Shown here: piece after piece, positions 11,910-23,769 of the stretch | Layout of the letters: each line of letters begins with the position of its first letter | How positions within the stretch are numbered: the stretch's first letter is position 1 | Source of the DNA: Larix kaempferi | Taxonomy: Eukaryota; Streptophyta; Pinopsida; Pinales; Pinaceae | Direction: 5' to 3' | NCBI GenBank assembly: GCA_027924585.1 | Contig: BSBM01000442.1 | Location: forward strand, 9,300,001 to 9,364,000 | DNA: 64,000 nt | Program-made: the position numbers and the translations under genes | The notes under the pieces: model-generated | Told to the model about the DNA's origin: nothing | The model's input: only the letters and a program-made list of their open reading frames with translations | Databases searched by the model: none

Positions 11910-13080
11910 CATCTTATCCCATTACTAACCCAAATAATAGAGATCAACCTACTCTCAATGATTGGATCCACACCTTCCCTACTTATATGATTGCCCATAT
12001 TCCTTTGCATGGCATCCACCTTAGATCTAGGAAGGTCTTGAATAAAACCAAACCTGCTGTTATAATTGACGAAGAGCATGATGAAGAGACACCTAATTTA
12101 GTAATCAATGATGATTATCCAAGGAAATAAATTTCACTACCTCAATCATCCTTACCTTTGTCTTCTTATAAGCCATAAAAACCTAAAACCCCTCCCTATA
12201 CGGAGAAATTAACTATAGAAAAACCTGTGGCTCAACTAGAATTTTATTTAGAAGATGAATTGAGGAATGCACGTGTTAGAATTCCCTTGTTCAAAGCTAT
12301 CAGATATATGCCCATCTATGCAAAAAATATTAGCGAATTATGTCTCAAAACAACAAGCATAAAATGTAAGGACCCCCCTTCTATTCAAGTGGTTGGTCAA
12401 TTATCCACTTTGATGTTAGACAAAACTACAAAATACATTGACCCTGGAAATCCTATAGTTACCATTTACATTAATGAAACCCCTATAGAAAACAATTTGA
12501 TTGATCTAGGAGCTGCTATCAACATCATGACCATCCCTCTCATGGAGTCATTGCATATAGAATGTCTTAGACCAATACCAACAATTTTGGAAATGGAAGA
12601 TAGATCTAAACTCATACCCGCTGGTGTCTTGGATGATAGCATTGTAACTCTTGAATCTTGAGATATCCTGCATATTTTGTAGTAATTCAACCTAAAAATA
12701 ATATGAATGGTTATCCTATAATTTTAGAAATACCCCGGTTAGCTACTGATGATGCTTTCATTAGTTGTAGGTCTGGGGAAATGACTATCTCCAATGGAGG
12801 ATCCACACAAAAATTACCCTATATCCACCTGCACAACCTGCTCCAGAATGATTTCTATGGATAGAGAATCCCCATTTAGATGAAGAAACCAATTATCTGC
12901 TACTTTCCATCGAACAACCTAAGGGATTGCAAGAACAAACATAGGAGAATCTATCGAATCAATTCCTTTCTGATGTTAACACTATTGAGTATTCTAAATC
13001 CTTTTCAGAATATGAACACATTTTCAACACATAATTTGAAGATAATTTTTACCCGGCAACTGCGGCTCTATCCTTAATAT
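11910..13080 (+). pseudogene. Protease region remnant of element A
   Basis: The element A frame resumes after the chromovirus. The best open part (12227-12661) aligns with 32927-33196 of element b: both contain RIPLFKAI or KIPLLEAL, then PIYAK and a KDPPS or RDPPT block. The protease active-site stretch reads LIDLGAAINIM, so the usual DSGA serine is a leucine. Stops occur near 12129, 12177 and 12661, and a later segment (12700-12800) matches the RPWLATVDACISC region of element b. Nonfunctional. Confidence 0.7.
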
Positions 13081-14799
13081 CATCTATAGGTGTAATCACA
13101 ACTTACCATACCATTCCTATTTATTTTGGTCCAGAAAACATTCTGCACATTAATTCTAAACTGGAACCAGATCAACAACAATGGTTAGTTCAAATGCTTA
13201 AGAAACAATCTGGTTCATTTTCTTGTCATTATAGAGACATGAAAGGTATACACCCTAAAACATATATACACCATATTTATCTACATGAGGATGCTAGACC
13301 TGTTAGATATTCACATAGACAAATGAACCCTTCCCTAAAAGATATTGTAAAAGAGGAATTGCAAAATTTGCTTGCTGCAAACTTTATTTACCCCATTTTT
13401 TATAGTAAGTGGGTCTCTCCACTTGTCATTGTTCCTAAAAAGAATGGTAAATGGAGGATATGTGTGGAATTCAGAGATATGGACAAGGATACACTAAAAT
13501 ACTACATAACACATATTTCATTAAAATTGGAAAGATTTTATTACAAGAACAATGCCAGAATTGAGTTTTTTGGTTATTTTGGAATTCTAGATCCACTGTT
13601 TAATTCCAAATTTAATGAAATATGTGTTACATCCGTCTTCCTTTTATTGATCAGGTACTAAACACATTAGATGGCAAAAAATATTTCTCATTCCTAGATG
13701 GGTTTAGTGGCTATAATCGAATTCAGATTGCACTAGAGGATCAAGATAAGACTACCTTAACTTTCCCTTGGGTACTTATGCATACCGTGTTTTTACTTTT
13801 GGCCTATGCAATGCTCTCGCTACATTCCAAAGAGTTATCCTTGGAATCTTTGTTGATTTGATGCATGATTGTGTAGAAATTTATTTGGATGATTTTACTA
13901 CATATGGAAATACTTTTGAGGAATCCCTTACTAACTTGGAGAAATTTTTGATCAGATGTCAAGAAAATAATTTTTCCCTTAGTCATGAAAAATGAAAAAT
14001 TCTTTTAACTGAGGGCATAGTCCTTGGCCATCATATTTCTACTTCAGGAATTAGGGTAGATCCAACAAAAATAGAGGTAATCACTAATGTTGCAGTTCCA
14101 CAGTCACAAAAATAAGTCATAATTTTCTTAGGTCATGCAGGTTACTATAAGAGGTTCATTGAACATTTTAGTAATATAGATGCACCATTGTTTAAATTAC
14201 TTTCTAAAGATGATTTTTTTTCTCGGGAGTCGTATTGCCAGACTTCTTTTGATACACTAAAAGCAAAGTTATCAGCTAAACCTATTCTTAGGGGACCAAA
14301 TTGGTCTCTTCCTTTTTATATTCATACTGATTATTCTAATTCTACTTTAGGAGTTGTTCTAGGACAAAAAGAAAACCAAGTGTCTTATGCCATCTATTTC
14401 ATTAGTAAGGATATCACACGTATTGAGTCCAACTATATTGTCACTGAAAAAGATTTCTTAGTTTTTGTGTATGCAATCAATAAGTTTAGACATTATATCA
14501 GAGGCTATGAAATTTTTATTCATACAGATCATTCAACCATTCGATTCCTTATGAATAAACCTGTTACTAATGCGAGGATCACAAGATGGTTGCTTTTGCT
14601 GGGACAATTTAATGTCACTATCGTAGATAGACCTGGTAAGGAAATTTTGGTAGTAGATTTCCTTTCCAGAATCCATAATAATGGTGAGGTTTTACTTGTA
14701 GACGATAGTTTCCCTGATGAACATTTGTTTGTTATTTCTACTCATACCCCTTGGTTTGCAGATAGAGAAAACTTTCTTTCTACACGGAAGCTACCATAG
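13080..14799 (+). pseudogene. RT and RNase H remnant of element A
   Basis: The RT fingers read MNPSLKDIVKEEL and VSPLVIVPKKNGKW; the palm has DGFSGYNRIQIAL (13700-13735) and the catalytic YLDD (about 13885). A 123-bp palindrome-ended insertion (13507-13629) disrupts RT just after the KKNGKW block, and frames shift again near 13640 and 13790. The connection and RNase H follow at 14188-14799, including HTDHSTIRFLMNKPVT. All motifs align with 30787-32130 of element b. Decayed by frameshifts, stops and the insertion. Confidence 0.75.
13507..13629. mobile_element. MITE-like insertion with about 26-bp terminal inverted repeats
   Basis: The ends are TAACACATATTTCATTAAA and its exact reverse complement (19 bp), and the match continues a few bases further with one mismatch. 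Size is 123 bp including the TA at each end. The outer TA dinucleotides could be a TA target duplication, as made by Tc1/mariner (Stowaway-type) elements. It interrupts a conserved RT block that is continuous in element b, which supports insertion. The family is not recognised. Confidence 0.7.
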
Positions 14800-14869
14800 A
14801 ATCTTCCAGCACGAGAAAATAGGAGTATTATCCAATTAAGTGCAAATTACTCATGGATAAGAGGAGATC

Positions 14870-16034
14870 TCTTTCGTACTTGTCATGATTTGTTCATTAT
14901 GATATGTGTGAGAGAAGATGAGATGCATGATATCCTTTAAGATTTCCACGATGGGCCTTGTGGGGGGCATTTTTGCAATAAAAGAACTATTTACAAAGTC
15001 CTACATCTTGGTTATTATTAGCCAACTCTCTTCGAAGATGAAACCAGGTATGTCAAAATATATGATAGTTGTTAGAGAATGGGGAGTCCACCTCAAGAAG
15101 ATGAAATTCCCCTGCAACCTCGAGTATCAATCGAACCTTTTTAAAAATGGGCACTAGATTTTGTAGGTCCGATTTCCCCAATGTCATGGAAGAAGAGGTA
15201 CATTTTGGTTTGCACAGATTATGTAACACAATGGGTAGAGTCTAAATCAATTTTTAAAGAAAATTAAAAATATGTTGTTGATTTTATTTTTGAGGATATA
15301 TTTACCCATTTTGGTGTGCCTAGAGAAATTGTAACTGATCAGGGAATGAAGTTCACTTCCAAGTAGATGAATTCTATTACAGAGCAGTACAAAATTAGGC
15401 ATTGCAATTCTTCTCCATATCACCCACAAGATAATGGACAAGTAGAATCTGCCAACAAAGTGTTGGAGGCCATCCTTAGAAAGAACATTTAGATGCATCA
15501 TAAAGAATGGGATGATAGGATTCCAAAATCAATTTTGTCTTACATAATTACTTGGAGAAATACCATAGGTCACACAACTTATGAGATTGTGTATGGTAAG
15601 CAATTTCTCCTCCTTATTGAATTTGAGATGAAGACTTTTCAAATGGCCATGCAGTTCGGTCTAGATTTGAGTTAGGCACAAAAACAAAGGGTGATGCAAC
15701 TCAATGAATTGGATGATATTTTTGAGGATGTTTTTCAATGTACTATGCTGATTCAAGACCAGAGAACTAGATGGCATGACCCGTTTATAAAGAAGAAACA
15801 GTTTCAGCTAGGAGACTGGGTTCTGCTCTTTGATTTCAACTTTAAAAATTTCAAAGGTAAACTCATAACCTGATGGCTTCGACCCTATGAAGTTGAGACA
15901 ATATTTGATAATGGTCCAGTAAGGATTAATACCATTGATGATAGTCAGATTTATTTTGTGGTAAATGGAAATAGGCTTAAAGTAAATCATAAACCAGTTT
16001 CCAAAGAAAACTTTGTCAATAAGATGATGCAATA
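14870..16034 (+). pseudogene. Integrase remnant of element A
   Basis: Integrase motifs are readable through several stops: the first Asp block WALDFVGP (about 15140-15170), the second EIVTDQGMKF (about 15330), the glutamate block NGQVESANK (about 15435), and a C-terminal region with KFKGKL, LRPYEVETIFDNGPV and VNGNRLK ending near 16034. Counterparts are at 29482-30990 of element b. All three catalytic acidic residues are still visible, but stops at about 15144, 15366, 15490, 15673 and 15871 break the frame. Confidence 0.72.
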
Positions 16035-16051
16035 GCTAGAGATAGAAGTTG

Positions 16052-16063
16052 TTGGGGGGGAGG
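16052..16063 (+). other. Polypurine-tract-like run after integrase of element A
   Basis: TTGGGGGGGAGG follows the integrase end by about 20 bases and resembles the TTGGGGGGAGA tract of element b. Here the third ORF lies further downstream, so this may be an internal polypurine tract rather than the one beside the 3' LTR. Confidence 0.45.
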
Positions 16064-16080
16064 TTCCTTCTCTCCCTTCT

Positions 16081-17580
16081 GTGTGAATTGTGTTACAGGA
16101 CCATAAATGTACATATGTAAATAAATAAAAAAATAAAAAAGTAAAGACAAAAAATTATCTGATTGTCAAAACTCGCTTGCCAGGGAAATTAGACCTGAAC
16201 TTGTCTAAAAAACCGGTAACCGACATGAAAAGTTCATATTGAAAATTTTCATTATGTTGTTGGTTCTCATATCTGATGCTTCAAATCAATTCAATCATTG
16301 TCATGTTGGATGATGAAGGAATTCTTATGGCCTTCCTTCTAACAAGCCTTGTCCTATCGACTACAACACCTTATCTAGGATCAAGGATAGATATTCTTTT
16401 CAGTACATTGATACTTGCATGCCGTAATGGAAAGTACTCTTGTAGTTGACAGTAGGAATGCATTATTGTCCTCCGCTCATCATATCTCACAAAGGGACTC
16501 GACATCAACTAATTTATTCATACTCTGTGGGATGTACTGTGTCAGCTTGGAATCCATTAACATCAATGGTGGGCAGTCTCAAATTGGTTAACAACATTCC
16601 TTAAAGTTTGGTAATCCAATTATTTTTGTCTATGTTCGACATCAGCTAAATCCATTGACATAGTCATATCTGTGGCTTATTGTGGTTTGTGGTGAAGATA
16701 AGTAGTTTGTGTTTTAACTTCAACTACAGATTTTCAGTGGATTTTTGGTCTTTTCATAATAAAGAGGAAATAGGATAAGGAAAAATTTCAATTGGTGTTC
16801 CAAGGATAGAAATGATTGTTGTGAGTTGGAAAACTCGGTCCCAATCTTATTGCAAACTTTTTGGAGCCAAATTTCTTGATTAGCCATTTCCTTACCCTTG
16901 TTCCATTACAGTTAATTCCTTCCCCATGGAATCATTAAAATGACCATGACATACAAATGCATGCCTATATTGGAATCCTTACCTCACTCCCACTACTAAA
17001 AACCACTCTATAAAACCCCCAAACCCCCTAGCAGTAAAAAAAAGGAACAATTTTTATTTCTGAATATTGGTACTGAAATGGGTACCGAAACACATGTAGG
17101 TTCCTAGTACCGAAGCACCTGTAGGTGATCATGATATTCCAAATTGCAAAAATCGGTATCAAAGCACTGAGGTAACTAAAAAGTGAGCTCGATCAGGTAT
17201 GAATTTTATTGAAATATTTTTAATTAATTATTACGAGGGATATGTTTAAAATATATGACTAAACCTATTTATTCTATCTTAATTTGTAACTTAAAACCTT
17301 TGTTCCTATCCCTTTTTGTATATCATTTCCGTACGTTATAAATTGTGCATAATCTTTTTTCATATTCTCATACGCCTTCCAATTATTACATCAACTTCTC
17401 TCATAACGAGGGTTCTGATGATACCCATCATAATTAACCTTACACCCTCTTAAATATAAATGATATCCCATTCCTCTGTCCATAATCCCTGCCACTTCTT
17501 TGGATAATTCAAATATTCCTTAATAGTCCCTACCTCCTCTATTACTGCTGGCATGTGAAGTATTGTATACATCCCCTGTG
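16081..17580. other. Non-coding spacer between integrase and third ORF of element A
   Basis: No coherent coding frame seen. AT-rich, with a short internal duplication near 17065-17130 (TAGTACCGAAGCACCTGTAGGT and a diverged partner). It is equivalent in position to the spacer of element b at 28301-29481, but I see no clear sequence match between them. Confidence 0.5.
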
Positions 17581-17631
17581 TGACTCACTCTATCATTTTT
17601 CTCTTGCTATTCTCGGCCGTGCCCATTTTAT

Positions 17632-18650
17632 ATGACCACGGAAGTTTACCATCACAAACCATCCTCACTTCAGACATTAGAAATCCTAACAAAATATCAA
17701 TCCTCAAATCATTTGCTACAAAGAGAGGGGTGGATCAATTTTTTCTCACATATCCATGGATTTGATGATGAGGTTATGGATCAGTTCGCCTTCACTTTCA
17801 ATGGGACAAAAGAAAAAAATGGAACTTTAGAGACGAAGGTTCCTAAAATGTTAATAGATGAAGTTACTGAAATTCCTAGGACAAGGGATCAGTGGTTAAA
17901 GAACAATCGCGTCGAGAGGACAGTTTGTAACATGTTTCTCAAATCCAAGTATTTCTGCAATCCTGGTTAAAAGGTTAATGGTATTAATTGTTGGTTGTGT
18001 TTCAAAGGTATTTGACCTGTGAAGGGAGGTACACACACATCCTCCTCTATAATATTCGAATATTCCTGCACTTTGAAGGTCAGCATTTGAATTTCTTCTA
18101 TTTCTTGCTTTGAAGTTTATACAAGATGTCTACTCAGGCCTATAAAAATCGCAAAATCCCTAGTGGAAGTCTGTATCACCATGGCTTAATTAAAATTTGA
18201 ATTGAAGTTGAATTGCATAAGCATAATAACACTTGGGAAAGCTTCCTCGTCTCTTTCCTTGACATTGTACCAAACCCTAAATATAAATTAAAAATTCATT
18301 CCAAGGTTTCAAAAAGAAAGAGGATGGCAATGGGGAGATGAGAATGTTCAACTACAAAGACCAGAAGCAAAACTCCCCCTCAAATACAAGTATCAAAGCA
18401 ACCATTAGTTCAGTCTAAAGATAATAAGGAAACCAAATTCAATGATGGTTCACAGAATGTGATTGAAGAGATAGAGTCTCCAGATAGGCTGAGAGAATAT
18501 ATAAGAGATACTAAACCTAATATTGATCAGTCCATCGAATTTGAAGCAAATGGTTTCATCCTCAAACCTAGAAAATTTTCTAAGGAGCCGAAAGTAACTA
18601 CCAGTTTAGAATCCATCCCTCGTAGAGTCACCCATAGTATGACATAAAAC
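17632..18650 (+). pseudogene. Third ORF remnant of element A (Athila env-position ORF)
   Basis: The open part 17632-17970 contains GWINFFSHIHGFDDEV, then FAFTFNG, then LIDEVTEIPRTRDQWLK. It aligns by eye with the N-terminal part of the third ORF of element b (GWMTYFERLNGF, IIAEVTGLP). The coding trace continues through stops to about 18650, with a last open segment at 18459-18647. Athila elements carry an extra ORF in the position of a retroviral env; I see no signal peptide or membrane segment in this fragment, and its function is unknown. I see no intact start. Confidence 0.6.
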
Positions 18651-18839
18651 CAGTATGTATCCAAACTCTTGGAGGTTTGTGTTGGCCTCCCTGGATAGAC
18701 CCAGGTTCGGCGATGTTATCACAGCAACAAAAAAACCCCTTTTCACTAGCCCTTTCGGTATCAACCTGTAAAATAGGATGAAGTCTCATCCGAAGCGAAG
18801 ATGTGGGGGGTTACAGAATCAATATTTTGTAACCATGGT
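18651..18839. other. Non-coding junction sequence
   Basis: No gene or clear repeat boundary seen. On the minus strand a TGTAACCCCCCACATC string starting at 18815 resembles a gypsy LTR start, but no partner was found. Confidence 0.35.
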
Positions 18840-19856
18840 GATGTGCAGATGTGGTAAAAAACCTCGCTAAAATCATTATTTAACATCAACTAGCGCCATA
18901 GAATAAACAGAGGAATTCGCACTTCACATCTTATTAACAATATACATAACTACACTAAATATCTACTGTATTCACCAATTAGCTACACATTCATCATTCT
19001 AAGTGTTCCTCCATAACATTCATACACATGTATTCCATTTACCCAACATGTAATTACCATTAAAATACACATGACAGTAAATACATAAACACACCACAAA
19101 CTCGTATACAAAGCACATCATAAACTTAGATACATAAAATCATAGATTTATGTGGTTCACCCCCAGGCGGGAGCTACATCCACATGAACTGTTCTTATAT
19201 TAACTTAGAAGGGTAACAGATCCAGTATGCACACTCATATGTAGACTCTTCTCTAGAATCAGATCTCTACGTACTCAACTATAGAGTATGTTTTCTCTCT
19301 TATCACTATTCTTCTATTCAAATCAGAAAACCCTCTTCTCTCGTGTTCTCGCTAATCTATAATATCTAACCCTTCCTCATACAAAATTAACCTTATATAT
19401 ATGTTCCCAAAGGTCACATATTACAATAACTATGGGCCAACCCCCATAGTACCCAAAACCCAGAAACCCCCATGGTTATCTCGTAGGCCACACTAAGCTT
19501 TAACTTCATTGTCCCTTTGGCGTCGCTTCCCTTGAATTTGATACTTCCTCTGACAGCACACCTGTAGCTTCTGTAGTGGTGTTTCCTTTACATCACTTTG
19601 CTTCTTAACTTCCTATTCCTGTAGCAGTCAGGCTATCACTCAGCTCGTTACTGCACCAACCACCTTTGGTTGTCCTTAGTACTTGCCTTTATTAAGGAAA
19701 CATGTCCTTTTCTCCGAACTGAAATTTGCTCCATACCCTCTTCCCAGGACTTGGAGAGTCTCTTTTCTCCCAAAACTGGTCAATGCAATACCTTTCCTAA
19801 CTGTACTTGCCTTTATAACTTCCTCTTCTTGGGTCATACCCTACAAGCCCCTAACA
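18840..19856 (-). repeat. LTR-like block, minus strand (boundaries uncertain)
   Basis: Read on the minus strand, the block starts TGTTAGGGGCTTGTAGGG at 19856, carries a TATA-like ATATATATAAGG near 19390, and contains the stretch GTGGATGTAGCTCCCGCC followed by GGTGAACCACAT near 19150-19180, a motif common in plant copia LTRs. I could not find a matching TSD, primer site or second copy, so this is either a truncated LTR or an old solo LTR. Confidence 0.4.
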
Positions 19857-19863
19857 CTTACTT

Positions 19864-19883
19864 GTGGCTCGCCCCCGAGCCAC
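19864..19883. other. Perfect short hairpin
   Basis: GTGGCTCG and CGAGCCAC are separated by CCCC, eight bases after the LTR-like block. It could be a structural element or chance. Confidence 0.5.
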
Positions 19884-19889
19884 TTTCAC

Positions 19890-21533
19890 TAGGTTTTTTT
19901 GACTTTGCATTCCTTAGGGTCTTCATCTTCGCTGTTAACTCTTGATATCTTGCTCTCAGCGTTGCAACAACCTCCTTAGCTTCCTACTCGTATTATTTCA
20001 TTGTATCGAGCAACATCAGAGATATTGGTTCCTACATATGGTCCTTAACTCCGTTCTCTGTTGTGCAAAGCTCTTGCATATTCACCTCAATCTCTTCGGA
20101 GAGCGCCAATGCCTCTTCCTACATTGGTTGCAAGTTTGCTGAAGTTTCTGCTTCCTTGGCCCTTAATTCCTTCAGCTCTTTCTGGAGCTCCTTTGTTTTT
20201 GCAAACTTCTATATTCTCTGCCTTGAAGGAAATTCCTTCATTGTCGTGTTCACTGAGTCGAGGTCCTTCTGCTTCTTTTGTACTTCACCCTAGATTTTCT
20301 ATAATTATGGGTCTTCTTGCAGTATGGCCCATGAATTGGTCACTTATTCTAACAAGTCTTGGCACCTCGCAACTTCTGCGGAGATGCTCTCTGTCAAATT
20401 TTTTAATTCTTTAACTATTGTTTTCTTTAATTTTGGTGGAGCGCCAGGTTGTTGTCTAACCTACAAGTCTGCAATCTTCTCTTTGTATCCAATTTCCATG
20501 TCCTCCATCTTGGATTTAAGATTGTCGACTGCAGCAACAATATTGGCTATAGTCGCTTCTACTTTAGGTTCTTAGTCTAAGTTTGGGATCTTTGCACATA
20601 CTTACTCTATGGCCTTCTTCAACTTCTTCTTCCTCTCATGGGCATCTACTAGTGTTCTACTAGCTCATCCATATTTAGTCGAAATTCATTCTTCAACTCA
20701 TTATAGCTCTCTTCCAGCTTCAGTTTCTGGTTGTATGTTATCATGTCCCTATCTTTGATCTCTTCTACGACCTACAAGTGTAGATCATGCAGTCCTTCTA
20801 TAGGTAACATTCCCACATTAATATCTAAGTGCGCGAACTGCTTCACACCTTCAGTGACTTCGTGTGATGGGAATATGACATTTGTTGGCTCGATGCGCAC
20901 CAGTTGAGGTCGCATCGTTAGTGCGGAAGCTTTCATTTTTCTCTGGATAATCTCGTTTGATCTATATTCAGAGTCTGATTCTTTCATTATATTTCTCTGT
21001 AGTTGCTCTACTCTTTCAATCATATTTTTCAGCTCGACGATGCTTTATGCCATGCTTTCTTGAAGATGCTCTTGCTTCTTGTCTTTTTCTGTGAGTGTTT
21101 CTTCAATATGGGCGTGGACTCTCACTATGATGTAGTCATAATTGTCATATTCCAACTTCACATCAAGAAGAATCTTACTCATGTTTTTCTTCTTTCTTTT
21201 TGACCCCTCCGTCACATCTATGGAGGGGTTCTTTCTCTTTTCTCCTACTGGTGGATCACCAGTCTGTTGTTGTTCTTGTTCTTTCTTTTATTCCTGCTGA
21301 TCATCGCCTCCTTCAACACCATATTTTTCTTGTTGATCACTATCATTGGCGTTATCATCAGATGTCGTCAGCAGTTCCTCTGGCGCATCAATTTTCCATT
21401 CCCGTGGCCAATCCTCAATAATGAGGTCAATATTATGCGCATCTAGTTGATATTGAACTTCATACCATTCCAGCTTTGTTGGATCTCTGGGATGTATAAA
21501 TATTGAATCAAGATCAGCCCTGAATCTCATCTT
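19890..21533 (-). pseudogene. Broken minus-strand gene of unknown function
   Basis: One minus-strand frame is coherent from 21533 to about 20640 with only three or four in-frame stops (near 21288, 21052 and 20772), and decays further left. The product begins MRFRADLDSIFIHPRDP, has a tryptophan-rich stretch (KLEWYEVQYQ, DWPREWKID), an acidic and Gln-rich linker, a basic nuclear-localisation-like GSKRKKKN, then a charged, probably coiled-coil part (about 21190-20780 and beyond). I do not recognise the family. It sits between the LTR-like block and the M1 LTR, so it may be an accessory ORF of another retroelement truncated by M1. Host origin cannot be excluded. Confidence 0.5.
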
Positions 21534-21618
21534 TCAGATGTATACCGATGTTATCTCTTTTTGAATTCATGAAATGCTCATAATCACCTCGCATAACTAC
21601 TGGTAAAATGTGTATAGT

Positions 21619-22379
21619 TGTAGCTAGGGTTTTTACCCTAGCTTGTGCAAATGAGCACCTACTAAGGAGAAGGGCCTCCTTAGTACCAATTCCATAAAAC
21701 AGTAAAACAAGGTAAAATCTAAGCTAACATGTGCATCAATAGAAATAAAAAGACAATGACAATATAATGAAATTTTTTCTTTTGTATTATGATATGATCA
21801 AAGTTACATTTACCTCAGATATGGAGGTTGGTAGAGCTCTTGCAGTAGTCCAAGAGGGCTGCTTCCGTGCTCCAATGGGTTCCTTCTCCTTCTCTAAGGT
21901 GCTTGGATGGTGGGCCAAAAGGGGCACTCAAATGGAAAACTAGCTCAAATGGTGAGCTAGGGTTTCAAGAGTGATTTTGGCAGAGTGAGGATAGGATATA
22001 TTGTGGATATGAAATGGGGAGCCTCCATCACCTATTTATAGGGTTTGGGGTGGTGGAGTGTTGACCCATGGTTTTTGGCACCATATGGTTTAGGTCAATT
22101 GTTTTAGGGTTTTTGCTTCCTTTTTCCCTCTTTTTCCTTTTTTTTATATTTTTTATTCCCTTTTACTTGATTTTTGGGAATTTAGGGCCTTTTTAAAGGG
22201 TTTTTGCCATTTTTTGAGGAGATTTAATTATTTAGAGGGGGGGGGGGAAAGGGTTTTTGGCCTTTTGGTGGCCAATTAATGGTTTTTTGAGGTTTTGGAG
22301 GCAAAAATAGTTGGAAAAATAGACAAATGAGTCATGTAGTGAGGGAGATGAGGTGGTGAGCATTTTTTGGGTGTTAACA
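21619..22379 (-). repeat. M1 3' LTR
   Basis: On the minus strand it begins TGTTAACACCCAAAA at 22379 and ends near CCCTAGCTACA at 21619, 761 bp. It is related to the T2 LTR: the same start, a similar TATA region (here the minus-strand TATAAATAGG at 22031-22040) and a similar terminal hairpin (CTAGGGTAAAAACCCTAG). The left end is placed by this comparison and may be off by a few bases. Confidence 0.7.
22031..22040 (-). promoter_or_regulatory. TATA box in M1 LTR
   Basis: Minus-strand TATAAATAGG, about 340 bases into the LTR, preceded by CCACCACCCCAAACCC. The T2 LTR has TATAAAAAGG in the same context at 46489. Confidence 0.6.
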
Positions 22380-22392
22380 GATTGCCCCCTGA
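22380..22392 (-). other. Polypurine tract of M1
   Basis: On the minus strand CATCAGGGGGCAATC immediately precedes the LTR start TGTTAAC. T2 has CATCAGGGGGTAATC in the same place. Confidence 0.65.
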
Positions 22393-22666
22393 TGTGTGAG
22401 GACAGGAACTCATCATATGGCCGATAGACATCATAGGTCTTTTATGGTTTTCCTGGGGTGTGGAGAAGAGAAGAAAGGGATTAGAGATCGGAACAGCGGT
22501 CCCGTACAAACTGGAAAAACTAAAAATACATGACCTTAATAATGAATGAGGAATAATCTTAATATATGGACGAGGCGGGCATACCCATGCTCGTATCAAG
22601 AGATATAAATAACAATGAATCCCAAAAGGGGGATCTAAACAATACATGAAAAACTGCTGCATACAT

Positions 22667-23215
22667 CATAAGGGTCCAGAGGGGACACAAATCTGGGACA
22701 TACTCCTAGTCGGACCATATCGACGCTGAAGAACTGATATAGTGGTGCTAAGTGTGGTACCAAAGGAACTAATGAGCTGTTGGAGCTGAAGATATCCAAT
22801 AACGGGTTGGAGACAATGACGAAAAGTCATAGCCTCAATGGTACACTGAACTGTAGCTAAACTGGGTACTCGAGGAAGCATACGAGTGGATGGCTTCTGA
22901 ATACTGTCGCCAATGCAACCTGGATATCCACGGGAACATATAACTAGGTGTTCCAAAGTGACTCATCAATTTGCTAGAGTCGGGGGGATTCCACGGTCTT
23001 CAACCAATAACTGAATGGATGTATACCTTGCACGAATCTCAATGGTGCGATCAAGGTGTTGAAGTCGAGCACGTGAGAAACAACCATTCGGAGAGGCACT
23101 GAGGACTCCACTCAAAATGGTCTGTAGAAACTCACCAGAGATGGCGATGAGTCCAAGGCGCAGGGACCTCTAGGTCTATCCTCTGGAATAGATGGGCTAT
23201 CGTCGACAGGGGGAG
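22667..23215 (-). pseudogene. Conserved sense ORF remnant in M1 3' region, function unknown
   Basis: A minus-strand frame runs from about 23190 to 22667 with only two adjacent stops (near 22983). It includes LGLIAISGEFLQTI, SPNGCFSRARLQHLDRTIE and, after the stops, LPRVPSLATV and GYLQLQQLISS. The same order of motifs is found in T2 at about 56410-56860. I do not recognise the domain. The region lies 0.3 to 0.8 kb upstream of the polypurine tract, so it may be an extra ORF of this Tat-like lineage. Similarity could also be plain DNA homology without selection. Confidence 0.45.
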
Positions 23216-23764
23216 ACCTGCAACTAGCAAGGTGATGATGTTTCCTTGATAGAAGCACGAGGTTGGTAAACAAGAGGTGATAGGACTGCCGAGGTGACTG
23301 ACATACTAGGGGGAAGGAAACATGGGTCCTTGGGTGGGGAGACTCAAACTTCCTCTATTTAGAGTATGATGGCGGGGGTGGGAAGCATATGACACTGACT
23401 TGGGGGAAGGGGAACATATCTTTTAAGGGACCAGGGATTGTGACTGTAATGAGGGATACTCAAATTAATGTAGGATGACGGGAGAATCTAAGGATGGTAT
23501 ATCGTAGAATACTTTGAAAAAAGGCGACTTTATTGGGGGTGCTACCGAGATGATTGGTCATAATGTCGCGAGACACCGGTGGGGCCTTCTTCATGGTTTA
23601 AGGAGCTGGAAGAAGGGATAGAAGTGTGCTCAAACTGGTACTGTCGTGTGTATTTATACGGGCGCAGGACAATTCATGCTCATGATTGCTTTCAATTTTA
23701 AGGAGTCTACGAGCGATAAAAAGACTCTGAATTAATGGAATGGAACCATCGTGTGGATTTGTAC
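23216..23764. other. M1 3' untranslated region, left part
   Basis: No gene seen. Near 23650-23769 an approximately 100-bp unit (CATGCTCATGATTGCTTTCAATTTT followed by a poly-A/AAGACTC block) is repeated after the element b insertion at 36955-37015 and has reverse-strand counterparts in T2 at 55780-55930. Confidence 0.5.
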
Positions 23765-23769
23765 GAGCC
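23765..23769. repeat. Target site duplication GAGCC (left)
   Basis: Repeated exactly at 36947-36951 on the other side of element b. Confidence 0.92.

Larger units (their letters stand above)
1662..18650 (+). mobile_element. Element A: decayed Athila-like Ty3/gypsy retrotransposon (interrupted)
   Basis: Domain order on the + strand is primer-binding site, gag, protease, RT, RNase H, integrase and a third ORF, as in the Athila branch of non-chromovirus gypsy elements. Every domain aligns by eye with the minus-strand element at 23770-36946. All coding parts carry stops and frameshifts. A chromovirus (3570-11904) splits gag from protease, and a MITE-like sequence (13507-13629) interrupts RT. The 3' end is uncertain: the third ORF ends near 18650 and no clear 3' LTR follows. 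Lineage is inferred from domain order and primer type, not from a tree. Confidence 0.75.

Noticed and set aside
18640-18815. Possible further LTR start (TGTAACCCCCCACATC, minus strand at 18815)
   Set aside because: No matching end, TSD, primer site or second copy found in the window. Too little to call.
19670-20575. Several overlapping + strand frames (Leu/Ser/Phe-rich)
   Set aside because: They are complements of the charged, coiled-coil-like minus-strand pseudogene and of the LTR-like block.
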